Shown piece by piece: positions 1 to 12,487 of a DNA stretch of 64,000 bases (positions within the stretch are counted from its first letter, which is position 1; every line of letters begins with the position of its first letter). Made by a program: the position numbers and the translations under genes. The stretch is from Climacium dendroides. Taxonomy: Eukaryota; Streptophyta; Bryopsida; Hypnales; Climaciaceae. Where the stretch lies: positions 4,572,001 to 4,636,000 of the forward strand of contig OX467088.1 of NCBI GenBank assembly GCA_950106755.1. The letters run 5' to 3'. The notes under the pieces were generated by a model that saw only the letters and a program-made list of their open reading frames with translations, was not told the origin of the DNA and did no database searches.

Positions 1-131
1 TGCCCCCAACATCTCTTCTCAAAGTAGCCGAGATTTCACATCGTGGTCGCGTTCAGGTCATCCAAATCACCTCTATTCTTGGAGCAAAAGTCTTGAACTT
101 TGGCACCTCCTCATAAGATCGCTTAAGGTTT

Positions 132-3100
132 CTAAAAACGTTTTTTCCAAGGGTAAAATTTAGCCCACAAGATAATGTTGGACACCACCAAGATGAAGAT
201 ACTGAAAAAGTAAATGCAACGGATGTAACGAAGGAATGCATTGCATCTCTGCAGATCAGACAGAACAAACTGAGAACATAATCATGTACACCCTAAACAC
301 TTTAGTATCACAACCTAATTGCCCGAAGTACAAATGATTATAGCGGAATGTTACTGAATTGTGACAGGAAATTAGTGTGGAATGCAAGTACATTATAGAA
401 GTACTTGGGGTCACAAGAGTCAGGGACGTGGTCTCACTACAAGAAAAGCAATCCGAAATGACAAAAACTGGTCCGAAATGACAAAAATCAGTTTGTCCTA
501 ATCTACAGAAAATTGACAGTTTTTTGTCAATTTAGGCAATTTTCTGTAGATTCGGACAGTTTTTGTCATTTCGGACTGAAATTCGTCAAATTTCTGTAGA
601 TTAGGACTAGCTGATTTCTGTCATTTCGGACGTGTTTCTCTTGTAGTGTCTACAATCTATTTCACACTTGGCATTTTCCATAATACCGTAATTGTGTGCA
701 ACTTCTTGCGACATGCTAGACAGAGTACAGAGTAGGTTTTGAACTTGGTACGTCCGATCCCCACTTCCCTAGGGTTCGGTGGAAGAGAAGATGATAGTAG
801 AGAAGGTGGTAGTAAGGAGATTCTGAGTGTAGATGCAACGAAGTGACGCTTGAGAGATTGAGGGGCACTTAGTAGTTCATGTTTCTTAAATGGACACTTA
901 TTCTCAACTGGCTTTCATGACATACGAATGGTAACAGCGTAAACTTTGCCTAGCTTCTTTGAAGTTTACTCTAGACAAAGGCTTAATTTAGGTTGAACCT
1001 CCATAATGAAGTTTCGAAGACGCTCGCCTACCAGAGGTTCAGGACCTTCTACTACAAGAGAAACACGTCCGAAATGACAGAAATCAGCTAGTCCTAATCT
1101 ACAAAAATTTGACGAATTTCAGTCCGAAATGACAAAAACTGTCCGAATCTACAGAAAATTGCCTAAATTGACAAAAAAACTGTCAATTTTCTGTAGATTA
1201 GGACTAGCTGATTTTTGTCATTTCGGACTAATTTTTGTCATTTCAGACTGCTTTTCTTGTAGTGTTCCGGAGGATCAGAAGCTACCGGAGGATCAGGAGC
1301 TACTGGAGGTTCAAGAGCTACCGGAGGTTCAAGAGCTACCGGAGGTTCAGGAGCTACCGGAGGTTCAAGACCTTCCGGAGGTTCAGAACCTTCCGGAGAT
1401 TCAGGACCTTCGGGAGGATCATGACCTTCCACAAGGGCTCCCATGCTAAGAAAAATCTGCCAGTCATGAGAAACCCATGTTAACCCACATGATTCAAGAT
1501 TTTGGGCGCACTTGTATACAAAATATAGTTGGCAAAGTCATCCAACCCATGTTTGCAAGGTGCAGATGTGAACATCTTCGTGAACGTGAGCATTTGTGTG
1601 ACATTTGAGACAGAAAAGGAAAGACCTGATGAAGTTCCAGAAGCTTCGTTTCAATGTGCTTGACTGGAGCATGCCGCTGCCGAATCTCAACCATTATGGC
1701 CTCTACCTGCACCATATAGTGTCAAAGAAGAAAGGTAAAACCTCTAAGCTTGAGCTGGTAATGCAACCCTCTGAGAAGCTAAAATACCAAGCACAAACAA
1801 CACAGAATAGAGACAATAGGACGTCCAACTAAACCGTTCAAGATGGACAAAAAGGATTTGAAATTTACTTAAAAGATCTTCAACAGAGAGAATATACCTC
1901 GTGTTGTTCTCGCCACATAATGGCGATTTGGAAAATTGGCTCACTGTCTCCTGTTTCAATCAGGCGTTCAATCACCTACGAACCACAGAAATCCATCAAA
2001 GAAAGTCAAAACTACAATCCAAGCAGGCAAAACTACGAATTTTCAAAGTCCTCGTTAAAAATGTACTTAGGTACCTAAATAGAGCCTAGGGTCTCATTTA
2101 GACAATGTTCATGAATTTTTAGGGAAAAGTCTCTATGGGTTGGTTTGAGAACAGGGTCCCCATTAGGAATGGTCACCTTTCATCATCGGATGAATTGAAA
2201 GATAGCAATAGTCACTACTAGAAAATTTAGTTTTTCTGTTGTTTTGGTCGCGTTGATCTGGTCAAAATCTGACAGAAATCTGTTGAAAATCACTAGATTT
2301 CTGTCAGATTTTGACCGGATCAACGCGACCAAAACAACAGAAAAGCTAAATTTTCTAGTAGTGAGTACATTTGATTGTTCTTATGACATAAAGGATCAAA
2401 GGCCATGAACCATTTGAAGTTCAGAATTTGAAAGACCATACAAAGAAGGGAAAATGATGCAGTACTCGGCCCTGAACAGAATCTGTGACTTGGATGGAAT
2501 TGAGAAATTGCACTCGGACCCGGGGGGTGCACTACAAAGGAAGTTCATGGGTGAGGAGCGACCAAATTTTGGACCCCCTATATTATATCCTAAAATTTTA
2601 TTTTTTTTCTAAAAGAAAAATATGAATAGGTTTTCCTACTTTGAAAGTTTATGTTCTGAATTATTGGTATTTTTTTATGTTAATAATAATTAGTTACAAA
2701 TTTTAGAAGAAAAAAAATACATTGTAAAGCTAAAAATAACTTTCACACCCCTATATTATATAAGAAAAAAAAATTGAAAAATGAAAAGAAAATTTTATAA
2801 AGTAGCTTTCTACTGAAAGTTTATTTTGGTTGAATATTGATACAATAGTCATCTTCATGTGATCTCTATAAATATTTTAATTGAAAAACATGCCATTTTA
2901 GTTCATTTTTCAATCCTTTCTAGACAATATATCACATGTTATTTAGGATTGAAATTTTTGGCAATAGAAACCTATAGACATTGTTAAACAAAGCTCAAAA
3001 TTATAGGTTGAAATTATAGTTTATTAGAAAGTAATTAGGAAAAGTAGAAATGGGTAGTAAGGGTTTGGTCGCTCCTCACCCATGAACTTCCTTTGTAGTG

Positions 3101-6062
3101 CACCCCCCGAGCACTCGGAAGTGAATTGAAGCACTTACAGATTCATCAACTTTCTGCCTAGTAATTGCACACATATCAGTCGACTGATAGAAGTGAGATT
3201 CACAATATGGTCCAAAATCCTTCCGAACAGCAGAATAGCGAGACTGAAATGCACGTCAAATTAGCTCAAGACTCACCAGCGAAAACACGTCTTTCAACTA
3301 GCTCCCGAAACTGGCCTTGAAACCTTTGCCTCAGTCCCTACAGTTTCAACTTTCTCCAATTAACTGAGGATGCTTGAACGCACAGCAACATATCCAAAGA
3401 CTTCCAAGGCACCAAGAAAACAAAGATTTAGTTCATGTAACCATTGAGAAGGTAACTCAGAGATGGAGTCAGAATATTTATCAAAGAGCTCTCCAGTCAT
3501 TTAGTGACCGAAATCTTAACAACAAACCTGAAAATCAACCGTGAGCTTCCTCAACCTCTTCCTCAAGTCTCTGAGACGAGTCACATACAGCCGCAATGAA
3601 AAGAATTAATCACTTTCTCAATTAAAGCAGAACTCACTGCTATGATATATAGAAAATGATGTTTGATCTGCTTGTTTGAATTTATAGAAAGTTCACGACC
3701 AAATGTTGGCAACCCAAAATTCTTCATAAGGTTTGCATGACTAGTTTAGAATTTGTACTAATGAAAAGAAAAACGAAGTCACGAAATCCCAATCCAGGGA
3801 CCAAGGTTTGGCCCTTACAACTCTTCAACATCTTGCTAGAGAAAATGGCTCCTAGTTGACAAGGCTTATAAAGTGGTAGACATCCATGCCCAATCAGTTC
3901 TTGACCCTGCTTGACAATTCATGATTTCGCGGTTCAAAGCATTCTGCAAAACCACCAGTAGAAATGACATGAAAAATGCGTCACAGAAAAACCCAGAGAC
4001 GATTCAAATAGAATCAAGGTAGCTTCATTTGGTTGGGGAGGGAATGCAATAACCGCACTACAAGAGAAACGCGTCCTAATTGACAAAAATTAGCCCGTCC
4101 TAATCTACAGAAAATTGACAGATTTTTGTCAATTAGGACAAAAAACTGTCCGAAATGACAGAAAATTGTCCTAATTGACAAAAATCTGTCAATTTTCTGT
4201 AGATTAGGAGGGGCTGATTTTTGTCAATTAGGACGAATTTCTGTCATTTTGGACAGGTTTTCTTGTAGTGCCGGTTGGAGGAGCGAGAGATTGACAGCGA
4301 CTTATTAACAATGACAATGAGTTACATGAAAAGGATCAATGGCAGGAAACATTCCACATACCGATATGTCCAATTTCTCCAATCTCTCCTTCACTTGTCC
4401 AGCGATCACACAGATTTCATCAAGACCCTTCTTGTCCATCTTCTCCTTTTTATCTGCACATTAATGTGTTTATTTAGTACAGAGCCTTTTTAAAAGCAGG
4501 GACGTTCAATGTCAAAGTACCGAATCTCGATCACGATCATTCATTTGAATTTGGTGGTTCAAAATCGAGTTGTGAATCCCAAGGAGCCACACCACTGCAA
4601 AATACCCAGGTTTGCACAGTACGACCAGATTCATTTAAGGAGAGGAGTATCTTACTCCATTACATGATGCACATTATTGTGCGTTGCAACTAAGCGAGCA
4701 ATCTGGTCTCTACTTGCTACAATTAACCTCAAAAAAACTTGAACCTAAACCGATGATCTTGCAAGTTGCAATCTAAGGTATGAGGACCGCAAGAGCCTAA
4801 AGAAGTCATGCCTCTCATGTCTCCTGACAACGCCCCGAAGTCCTTATTCGAATTCTGTTAATTCAGGAAAGCAGAGAGATTAATTTACATAGGTGTTCTT
4901 CACCATGTAACAAATAGTCGTTCCAGTCACGAAGCCAATTTAGATTGCTCAGGTTAAAGTTGGGAAAATTGAATTTTACAGTAGATTAGGATTTGACATT
5001 CTGTGCAATTAGGGCGAGATATTAGGCTTGCAATAAATCATTGCACATTCATAAGGTAACAAGCCTACCACATGAGAAACGTATAAGCGCCACCTCTTCA
5101 TTACTCATTCTTGTTACGTAGCGTAAAGTCGATTGAGCAAAATAAGGTAAAACAAATAAATATATGATTTTAGCCCTAACCAAGGTGTGAAATCTAGTGT
5201 TATCTCAAGCTTGCTACTTCCACTTGAGCAATCTATAGGATCCTTTCTTACTTTCCACCTCACAGATGCACATTCAGATTTCACTGACACCCTTCAAAGT
5301 CAAGCTAGATTCACAACCAAGCTACTCACTCCACATTCCATCTCGGGTTAAGAAATTTTGGTATTAATTCCCAAATGCTAAAGCCACAAGATATTGGAAA
5401 TTCAACCCACCTACAACCTGACAAACCTCTTCCGAATCTCAGTCACAGTCTCACGGAACTATCGACATCATTGACCTCCTGGAAGAATTGTGTCACTACA
5501 AGAGAAACACGTCCGAAATGACAAAAATCAGCTAGTCCTAATCTACAGAAATTTGATGAATTTCAGTCCAAAATGACAAAAACTGTCCGAATCTACAGAA
5601 AATTGCCTAAATTGACAAAAAACTGTCAATTTTCTGTAGATTAGGACTAGCTGATTTTTGTCATTTCGGACCAGTTTTTGTCATTTCGGACTGCTTTTCT
5701 TGTAGTGCGTCGTGTCTTGGTCAGGCGCAAAAGGAATCATAGGAATGGAAGAAGACGAAGGCCCCTTCTCCAGGTCCGAGTCTCGGCCATCTGCCGTATC
5801 CTACACATTCATGAAGACGAGCAGCTTCATTAAAGAATTTGCAAAAAGAAATCAACATTTTATATAGTGACCAATCTGTCCACACCAACATTTCAGAAAG
5901 CATTGAGTATTCCTATGATTAACCTCCGAGTATTTCCTGTCTATAGTTCCATCGTAGTATACCAAACCAATTCAATTAGAACAGAAGAATTTTGATATCG
6001 GTGACGACAATTCCGTATCCCAAATTCAAATTTGCTTAACATACCTCGAGGAGATCGTTCAT
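132..6062 (-). CDS. SYP1-type Qa-SNARE (syntaxin) gene, multi-exon, probably damaged
   Basis: Plant plasma-membrane/cell-plate syntaxins are tail-anchored Qa-SNAREs that drive vesicle fusion. Exons seen: 6062-6045 (MNDLLE, then GTATGT); 5800-5708 plus 5493-5455 (acidic linker, then FFQEVNDVDSS at the start of the Habc domain); 4453-4362 (MDKKGLDEICVIAGQVKERL); about 3590-3528 (LRKRLRKLTVDFQ); 3337-3277 (GLRQRFQGQFRELVERRVFA); 1706-1626 (VEIRQRHAPVKHIETKLLEL); 1456 downward (IFLSMGALVEGH, then a Pro/Glu repeat); 248-132 (tail anchor CIYFFSIFILVVSNIILWAKF and stop). Phases of several exons agree. Other Habc and SNARE exons between these were not resolved. Damage: a MITE in exon 2, no AG acceptor found for the 3590 exon, and a repeat where the zero-layer Gln should be. 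Family call is strong; function is doubtful. Confidence 0.8.
435..648. mobile_element. CACTA-type MITE, family A (copy 1)
   Basis: The ends are CACTACAAGAAAAGC and its counterpart TTTCTCTTGTAGTG. It is flanked by a TCT/TCT duplication, the 3-bp size typical of CACTA elements. The interior is repeated GTCCgAAaTGACA-like motifs in both orientations. It lies in an intron of the syntaxin gene, between the SNARE exons and the tail-anchor exon. Confidence 0.9.
1031..1436 (-). repeat. 18-bp minisatellite in the syntaxin gene
   Basis: About nine 18-bp units at 1265-1434, plus one at 1031-1049 beyond the inserted MITE. The minus-strand unit reads as a Pro/Glu-rich six-residue repeat (PPVALE, PEGPEP) continuing the exon that begins IFLSMGALVEGH. 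Because 18 is a multiple of three, other frames are also open, so openness alone does not prove translation. A possible donor (AAG/GTCATG) just upstream could instead place the array in an intron. Confidence 0.8.
1050..1264. mobile_element. CACTA-type MITE, family A (copy 2)
   Basis: Left end TACTACAAGAGAAAC (first C changed to T), right end TTTTCTTGTAGTG, duplication TTC/TTC. It has split the 18-bp minisatellite: a unit of that repeat lies on each side (1031-1049 and 1265 onward). Confidence 0.9.
2213..2363. mobile_element. CACTACTAG-ended foldback MITE, family B (copy 1)
   Basis: A 151-bp near-perfect palindrome with ends CACTACTAGAAAATTTAG and CTAAATTTTCTAGTAGTG, flanked by AGT/AGT. The interior pairs TGTTGTTTTGGTCGCGTTGATC with its complement. 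It lies in a syntaxin intron. Related copies are at 33086 and 40117. Confidence 0.88.
2519..3110. mobile_element. Mutator-like non-autonomous element, family F (copy 1)
   Basis: The terminal inverted repeat of about 45 bp contains GGGGGGTGCACTACAAAGG then AAGTTCATGGGTGAGG. It is flanked by a perfect 9-bp duplication GCACTCGGA (2510-2518 and 3111-3119), the size typical of Mutator-like elements. The interior is AT-rich and non-coding. A close copy is at 51138-51745. It sits in a syntaxin intron. Confidence 0.85.
4056..4270. mobile_element. CACTA-type MITE, family A (copy 3)
   Basis: 215 bp, ends CACTACAAGAGAAAC and TTTTCTTGTAGTG, duplication CCG/CCG. Inner arms read GCCCGTCC and GGAGGGGC. Inside the syntaxin gene. 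Confidence 0.9.
5494..5707. mobile_element. CACTA-type MITE, family A (copy 4), in a syntaxin exon
   Basis: 214 bp with standard ends. The flanks TGT (left) and CGT (right) differ by one base. The minus-strand reading on the two sides (…PFAPDQDTT and QFFQEVNDVDSS) joins in one frame when the insert is removed, so it landed in coding sequence. Unless the cell splices it out, the protein stops shortly after entering it. Confidence 0.9.
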
Positions 6063-6687
6063 GGCGAGTCCTACTCCACCACCCTCCAGCCGCACAGGCC
6101 ACCTCACAATCAAGCTAAGAATCAACAAATCTTTCCTACGCAAATGAACTCTTCACTTCTGACAAAAGCGTGCTTCAATGCTGACTTGCTTCATCAACAA
6201 CACTGTGCTCCCCACTTCACTACTCTCTCTGAATTTAATTTTCACACCCTGCCAATTCAAAGAATCACACTGCTGCTCAGTCGGTATCCGAATCAAAACG
6301 TTTGCCTCCACAACGTCACGTGCCTCGCGCTACAGCATCCGATCCAGAAGCTCCTCGTACAACAGAATTTCTCGAGGTTACAGGGACAGTCAAGACTATT
6401 GTGAGAGCGAGGGCGAAGGCGAAGAACAAGGACATTACATGGCTAGACACTCTCCAATCAAAGCTACAGGTGCTCATCAGCAAACAGATCGAGCTCAAAT
6501 GAGAAAACTAGGAATGACTTGGCACAGGCATGGCAGGACGTGTTGCTACTGTATGTTTTTGCAGTCTTCTTGTTATATACGGCCATCCTGCAGTACGTAG
6601 TGAATCCCTGTGGGTTACCAGTGGACAGATTGAAACGGGTCGGGCGCGCGGGTCGGAAAGTCCGTCAATGTGCACATACACAGTCAT

Positions 6688-6752
6688 GCGAACGACGTTG
6701 CGAACGAGGTTGCAAACGAGGTGGCGAACGAGGTTGAGAATGAGGTGGCGAA
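6688..6752. repeat. 12-bp tandem repeat
   Basis: About five and a half units of GCGAACGAGGTT with small changes. It lies about 630 bp upstream of the syntaxin start. The short open frames here on both strands follow from the 12-bp period. Confidence 0.8.
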
Positions 6753-7060
6753 CTACACCAATAATCATTGTCAATAAAGTTAAACAGCTCATTGTGGTCA
6801 AATGACCCATAGTGGTCACCTAGAAAATGACCCCATTGTGGATTTTTCAGTACGTGAGATGTGGGTCACAATGCATGTCGATAGTAATGGAGTGAACAAT
6901 AGGAACTTCTAACTTTTCAGTGTAAAATTCATTGTAAAAATTGACTTTTTTAGGCCTTTCATGATAGAAAATATTGTGATTGTATTAAGTAGTAAGATGA
7001 GCATTATGGATTCAGATTTTGTTGGTTATGGGGTAGTCTACAGACTCTTCTGGGTCATAT

Positions 7061-7275
7061 CACTACAAGAAAACCTGTCCAAAATGACAGAAACTCGTCC
7101 TAATTGACAAAAATCAGCCCCTCCTAATCTACAGAAAATTGACAGATTTTTGTCAATTTGGACAATTTTCTGTCAATTCGGACAGTTTTTTGTCCTAATT
7201 GACAAAAACTTGTCAATTTTCTGTAGATTAGGAGGGGCTGATTTTTGTCAATTAGGACGAGTTTCTCTTGTAGTG
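7061..7275. mobile_element. CACTA-type MITE, family A (copy 5)
   Basis: 215 bp, ends CACTACAAGAAAACC and TTTCTCTTGTAGTG, duplication TAT/TAT. Inner arms GCCCCTCC and GGAGGGGC match as complements. Confidence 0.9.
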
Positions 7276-9303
7276 TATGCACTAAACACTTCAAAAATTC
7301 CTAGCAAATTCATACTTTGTTAAAAAAAATAAGTTCAATTGCACGTGTTGTTTCTCATACTTGTACTAAATAATAATGTGGAAAAAAAACTGAAAAATTT
7401 CAGCAACAAGATGATGTCAAACTCCTCATTCTGACTACAATGGGTTGTTTTACCTTAGTGAATGAACATCATTAATTGTTTTATTTTTGGATCATATTTG
7501 CATATGTAAGAGGATTTAGCACACTTTGGCTTTGTGTTTTATTTTTGTGCCAAATAACATACGAATAGTCTGATTCTTTGAGAATTACAAAAATAAATCA
7601 CTGCATCCTTATGTCAATCTTTACTGTTTATTTCTTACATGTAAATCAAGGTGGCAATCAGTACATGAGTAGGATGGTTCTTTGAGAATGACAAAAATAA
7701 TATGAAAAAATTCTTTTTGAGATCTAAACCCTTTTTTTTTTACTTTTAAGATCAATATGACAAAAAAAATTTGATTATTAGAAAAAAAAATTAAAAAATT
7801 AAAAGGGGAAGTTTTTCCCTAAATCTTTATGAAAATGTATTATACATTCAAAGTAACAAATCATTCATGATTAGGAAGAGTCTTAAAGAACTTCAAAGAA
7901 TAAATAAGAAAGTTCTTACTTAAATCTATATCATATATTTTATTTATTTATTAAATTTATGTGACAAATAATACATGAATTGGATACTCCTTTGGAAATT
8001 GCAAAATATAAATTGAACTTTTCTTACTTAAAATAATCTTTATCCTTTATTTTTAAAGGTAAGTGGCCTTTTTATTTTCTTTGGGTAGCCCTTCACTAGA
8101 CATTCTTCACATAATCACCCATCTATATGTGGTTTTAGATAGAGAAAAAATATATATTTTGAAGGAAATTCCATTTTATCTCTACCCACATTTGCTCCAC
8201 CATCCATTTGCACCTATTGAAAAGAGCAGGGTTGCTAGTTTGTGAGCCTGTAAACATGAGTCTGAGAGCTCGTGAGCTTGTGAGTAGGAATTTTCTTTTT
8301 CAAAAAAAGGATGAAGGACCTATGACCGTGGATGCATATTATTTTTATTTTTCAAAAATGTTTGTACTTTTAAAAAAGATTTAAGTCACCCTAAATCTTT
8401 TTAACAAATTTTCATTGCAATAAACAACTACATTTAATTTTAACCCTTGAGGTCCCACTTTCCCCTAGTAGGACAAAACAAATTTCGATTTAGTCTCCTA
8501 CAGTTTTAATATTTGTCATTGTTTCAATCAAAGTTCATAAGAAAAATTTATGTAAAAAAAAATCCTTTTTTTAAGTATGATGGTTTTTAAAATAAGCTTC
8601 AACCAAACTTAAAGAAATTTAAAAAAAAAAAATTGTATAGATTATAGTTTTATGTATATGGGAAGATTCAAAATATTCCATTTGGATTTGTTTAGGTTTT
8701 GGAGCAATCTTGTATGTTCGGTCAATTTAATAATCTTTTTGAAAAAATAACTTGTATGATTCATTTCTAACCTCAATTTTGACAATATGAATTTTTTTTG
8801 AAAGGTTAAGATTTCTTGCTAAAATAATTCCACCATTGAGATTTGTGTATCATATAAAATTATAAATTCAAAATTAGTAGAGAAAAAAATTATAAATTGA
8901 AAAGGTTCAAAACTAAATATCGTAATTGAAGAAGATGCCAAAAGATTTATTTGCTTTACTTTAAATGCAAATATCTTTCAATCTACATTGTGAAAGTTTG
9001 AGGAATTTTTTCTACAAATTCTTATACTAGTTTATTACAAGATCTTTAGTAAAACAGGCCTAAAACAAATTGAAATTTTTGGGTTTGGAGTTATAGGTAT
9101 AGCATTTTATAGTGGTTAAGGATGGAAAAAAGGCCTTGGGCCATAGCAACCAATTGTACTCTAATCCTTTAGAAATCATGGAATGCAAAAGTATAAAGGG
9201 AAATGAATGACATCCAAGATATAGCCATAAAACACACAAATCCAATCTTAAAAAATATCAACACATAATAGTTTTGCTCACAAGATATGTTAATCTCATA
9301 AAC
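7276..9303. other. AT-rich spacer, nothing recognised
   Basis: Long A and T runs and short chance frames. No conserved motif, clear splice pattern or terminal repeat was seen. Confidence 0.6.
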
Positions 9304-10304
9304 CTAAGTTGCTGTGGACTTAGTTGCAGAATCTGCGGTGCTAGAAGAATCTGAAGTTTCTCTACCCTTGGATGTTGAATCATCTATAAAATCTAAAACA
9401 TTCAAAGTATATATAGGTTTTCTATGTTTTAATTTAGAGCAACTAAACTCTACAAACGCCAATGCTATCTGCTCGGCATCTCGCTCGGTATACACTGGAA
9501 GATTGAAAGATTTCTCTAAATTCAAGAGAAGAATTCGTTTTTTCTTGGATTCAAGTCCACGCATCACTCCCTCACACTTGCAAATACAAGTGATACCAAA
9601 TTAGGTTCATAGGACATAAAAAATTTGATCCAAAAAAATAATTCAAAATTATAGAAACTTACTTACTAGGTCTATCCTTCCAAACAAACTTTTGAGGCAC
9701 TACATTCATGGCATCCGGATCTTGTGATGCCACCATTGATGGAGGTGGTTGTGTGTGTTCTTGTGTGTTTTCGTGAACTTATAAGAGAACCTTGATTTCC
9801 TTTTATCACCAAGATCCTTTACCAAGATAGTGATTCCAAACTTCATAGTTTGCACATGTTGGAAAAATATATACATCAAAATTAAAGAATAAAACTTGTG
9901 TTGACAAATGTTTCTAAGTTAATTAGAAGCTAGAAAATCATACCGTTGTGCTCTTGTCTATAATAGATGTTAAATGCATACAATTGCTGCCCAACCACTC
10001 AGCCTTTACTAGTTTACTACCAATTTCAAGTACACCTCACACAATCCTGCAATGACACCCTTTGATTGCAATGCACCGTGAATGAAATACAATCATGCAT
10101 CCATTTTTGGGTGAAAGCACACTGTGGTTGTCCAAAATTGTAGTCATGGCAGAATTTCTGCACATGATGAAAGTTTGGAGTCAATTTTCTTATAACTTTT
10201 GTGACTTAAAAAAAATTTTAAAAATAGATTGGAGTTTTACATCTTGCATACATTGATAATTGCATAACAAAAAGTGATTTTCATCTATGAATTCAATGTA
10301 TGGA

Positions 10305-10518
10305 CACTACAAGAGAAACACGTCCGAAATGACAGAAATCAGCTAGTCCTAATCTACAGAAATTTGATGAATTTCAGTCCGAAATGACAAAAACTGTCCG
10401 AATCTACAGAAAATTGCCTAAATTGACAAAAAACTGTCAATTTTCTGTAGATTAGGACTAGCTGATTTTTGTCATTTCGGACCAGTTTTTGTCATTTCGG
10501 ACTGCTTTTCTTGTAATG
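10305..10518. mobile_element. CACTA-type MITE, family A (copy 6)
   Basis: 214 bp, left end CACTACAAGAGAAAC, right end TTTTCTTGTAATG (one change), duplication GGA/GGA. CTAG subfamily. Confidence 0.9.
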
Positions 10519-11228
10519 GGAGTACAAACGATAAATGTTTGTATTGTCACAAATTTAGCTTTAGCATTGTTGTACTTTTTTTTGCCTAATTTAGGATTTT
10601 ATTTTTACAATTCAAAGAACTAAATCCAATGCTCTTATTTTTAGGTACTTAGACTAGGCATTTGATGAGTGTTTTAGGATCTATATAAGAAAATATCCTA
10701 GCAAATGTGTGATTTTAGTATGAAGGCCAAATTTTGACTTTAAATTGTTTTTTTGTAATTGTTTTTTAGATTGTTTGGTAGAAGGCATTGTGGTTAAGAT
10801 GGGCCAACATTGAATTTTTAGAAAAAATTATGTTTTGGTTTCTAATTTCTCTATTGGAGATTTCTTCCCCAATTTCTAGCTTGAATCTAGTAGAACATTT
10901 TAGGGTTTTCCCATCGTACATGTATGTATTGTGTGTATAGTTTGTACATCTTGGACCAATAGTCTTTTGCTACATTCTGTCTAATTCATGATTCATCTGA
11001 CAAGGTCCATGGTATGCGGTATTTTTTGCAGCAAGATTTCCTCCTCCCTGCACATTCCCTCTTATACATTCAACAAAATGTGGATCAACCAATGCCCCGA
11101 ATTCACGGTGCCTATTGAAGCTCCAAACTCACAAACACTTTTGTCAAAAGTCCGAATAAATGGTTGGAATACGCAACATATCAAAATCATATAGATTGTA
11201 CAGTTTGCATCGGATCGGATTGTACATT

Positions 11229-11442
11229 CACTACAAGAGAAACACGTCCGAAATGACAGAAATCAGCTAGTCCTAATCTACAAAAATTTGACGAATTTCA
11301 GTCCGAAATGACAGAAACTGTCCGAATCTACAGAAAATTGCCTAAATTGACAAAAATCTGTCAATTTTCTGTAGATTAGGACTAGCTGATTTTTGTCATT
11401 TCGGACCAGTTTTTGTCATTTCAGACTGCTTTTCTTGTAGTG
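11229..11442. mobile_element. CACTA-type MITE, family A (copy 7)
   Basis: 214 bp, standard ends, duplication ATT/ATT, CTAG subfamily. Confidence 0.9.
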
Positions 11443-11993
11443 ATTGGATTGTAGTGTGCCAATCTTGCAAATGCATCCCCGCAAAGAAAAAAACATTATT
11501 AAGGGTCTCATATTTCAGGTCCGAGTTCCACTTAGGCACTGTATGCATTGGCTAGAAGACCTCCAAAACTGACAAATTCTCTTGACAGTCAAACAGAATG
11601 AGGTCCACACTTGGATGATGGTTAACTATACCATCATATGTTTGAGCCTTCCCTAGCACCATCTACAAAGTAAAAAATCATTCTTCAATAAATCAATAAA
11701 TACAACATTAAACTTTTACATCATTCAATAATTATTCCATATAACTTTCACATCATACTAGAATATTATCTATTTGAAATTTTCAAATAAGAAAAAAGTA
11801 CTTTTCTTCAAGAAGTCCATGATTTGGGTGTAGCTATTTATCGCTTTTTTCTCCATGCCATCTTGAACGTCTATAATAGATACATTAAGGATCGAATCCT
11901 CCAAGGTAATGTCATCATCATCACCAAGGATTATGATTTGTGTACCTTATATGATCATATCCTTTGTGAATTCCTACAATATAGCCTTCCTCT

Positions 11994-12218
11994 TACTACA
12001 AGAGAAAGTGTCCAAATTGATAGAAACTGGCCTGAATCAGTTAGCCCTAATTGACAAAAAATTGACAAAAAATTGACAAGTTTTTGTCATTCTAGACAAA
12101 AAAGTGTCCGAATTGACAGAAAATTGTCCAAATTGACAAAAACTTGTCAATTTTTTGTCAATTAGGACTAGCTGATTCAGGCCAGTTTCTGTCAATTTGG
12201 ACACTTTCTCTTGTAGTG
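11994..12218. mobile_element. CACTA-type MITE, family A variant (copy 8)
   Basis: Ends TACTACAAGAGAAAG and CTTTCTCTTGTAGTG. The interior differs from the main family (GGCCTGAATCAGTTAG arms). No 3-bp duplication is visible. It separates two coding-like blocks of the minus-strand gene. Confidence 0.8.
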
Positions 12219-12487
12219 GATCTTCATTCCACTACGAGGTCTACTTTGCATCTGAGAGCCTTGATCTACTGTAGAAGATGCTAAAATTTGGCCACTTCCT
12301 TCAATTTGTTTCTTGCCTTTGGACTTGGTCTTGGCTTGCTTATCTACCTCCTTCTCCCTCTCTTTTTCTACCAATTTTTGCAATCGCTCAGCTTCTCTCT
12401 TCTCTTTTGTTGTCCAAATCTCTTGTTCTTTTTCTTCTTTTTTCTTATCAACCACCATCCTCCTTACAATGGCCTTCTTTTTCCTTG

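Noticed and set aside
1129..1449. 106-codon plus-strand frame ending in PEVQEL repeats
   Set aside because: It starts inside a MITE and runs into the 18-bp minisatellite; the same first residues recur at 30517 in another MITE copy. It reflects the repeats, not a gene.
2530..3100. Classifying the 0.6-kb element as CACTA because of its CACTACAAAGG/CCTTTGTAGTG sequence
   Set aside because: The inverted repeat extends beyond CACTA into GGGGGGTG and the flanks show a 9-bp, not 3-bp, duplication.
6178..6600. 140-codon plus-strand frame upstream of the syntaxin gene
   Set aside because: No recognisable domain, overlapping open frames on both strands, and part of it depends on the nearby 12-bp repeat. 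More likely leader or spacer.
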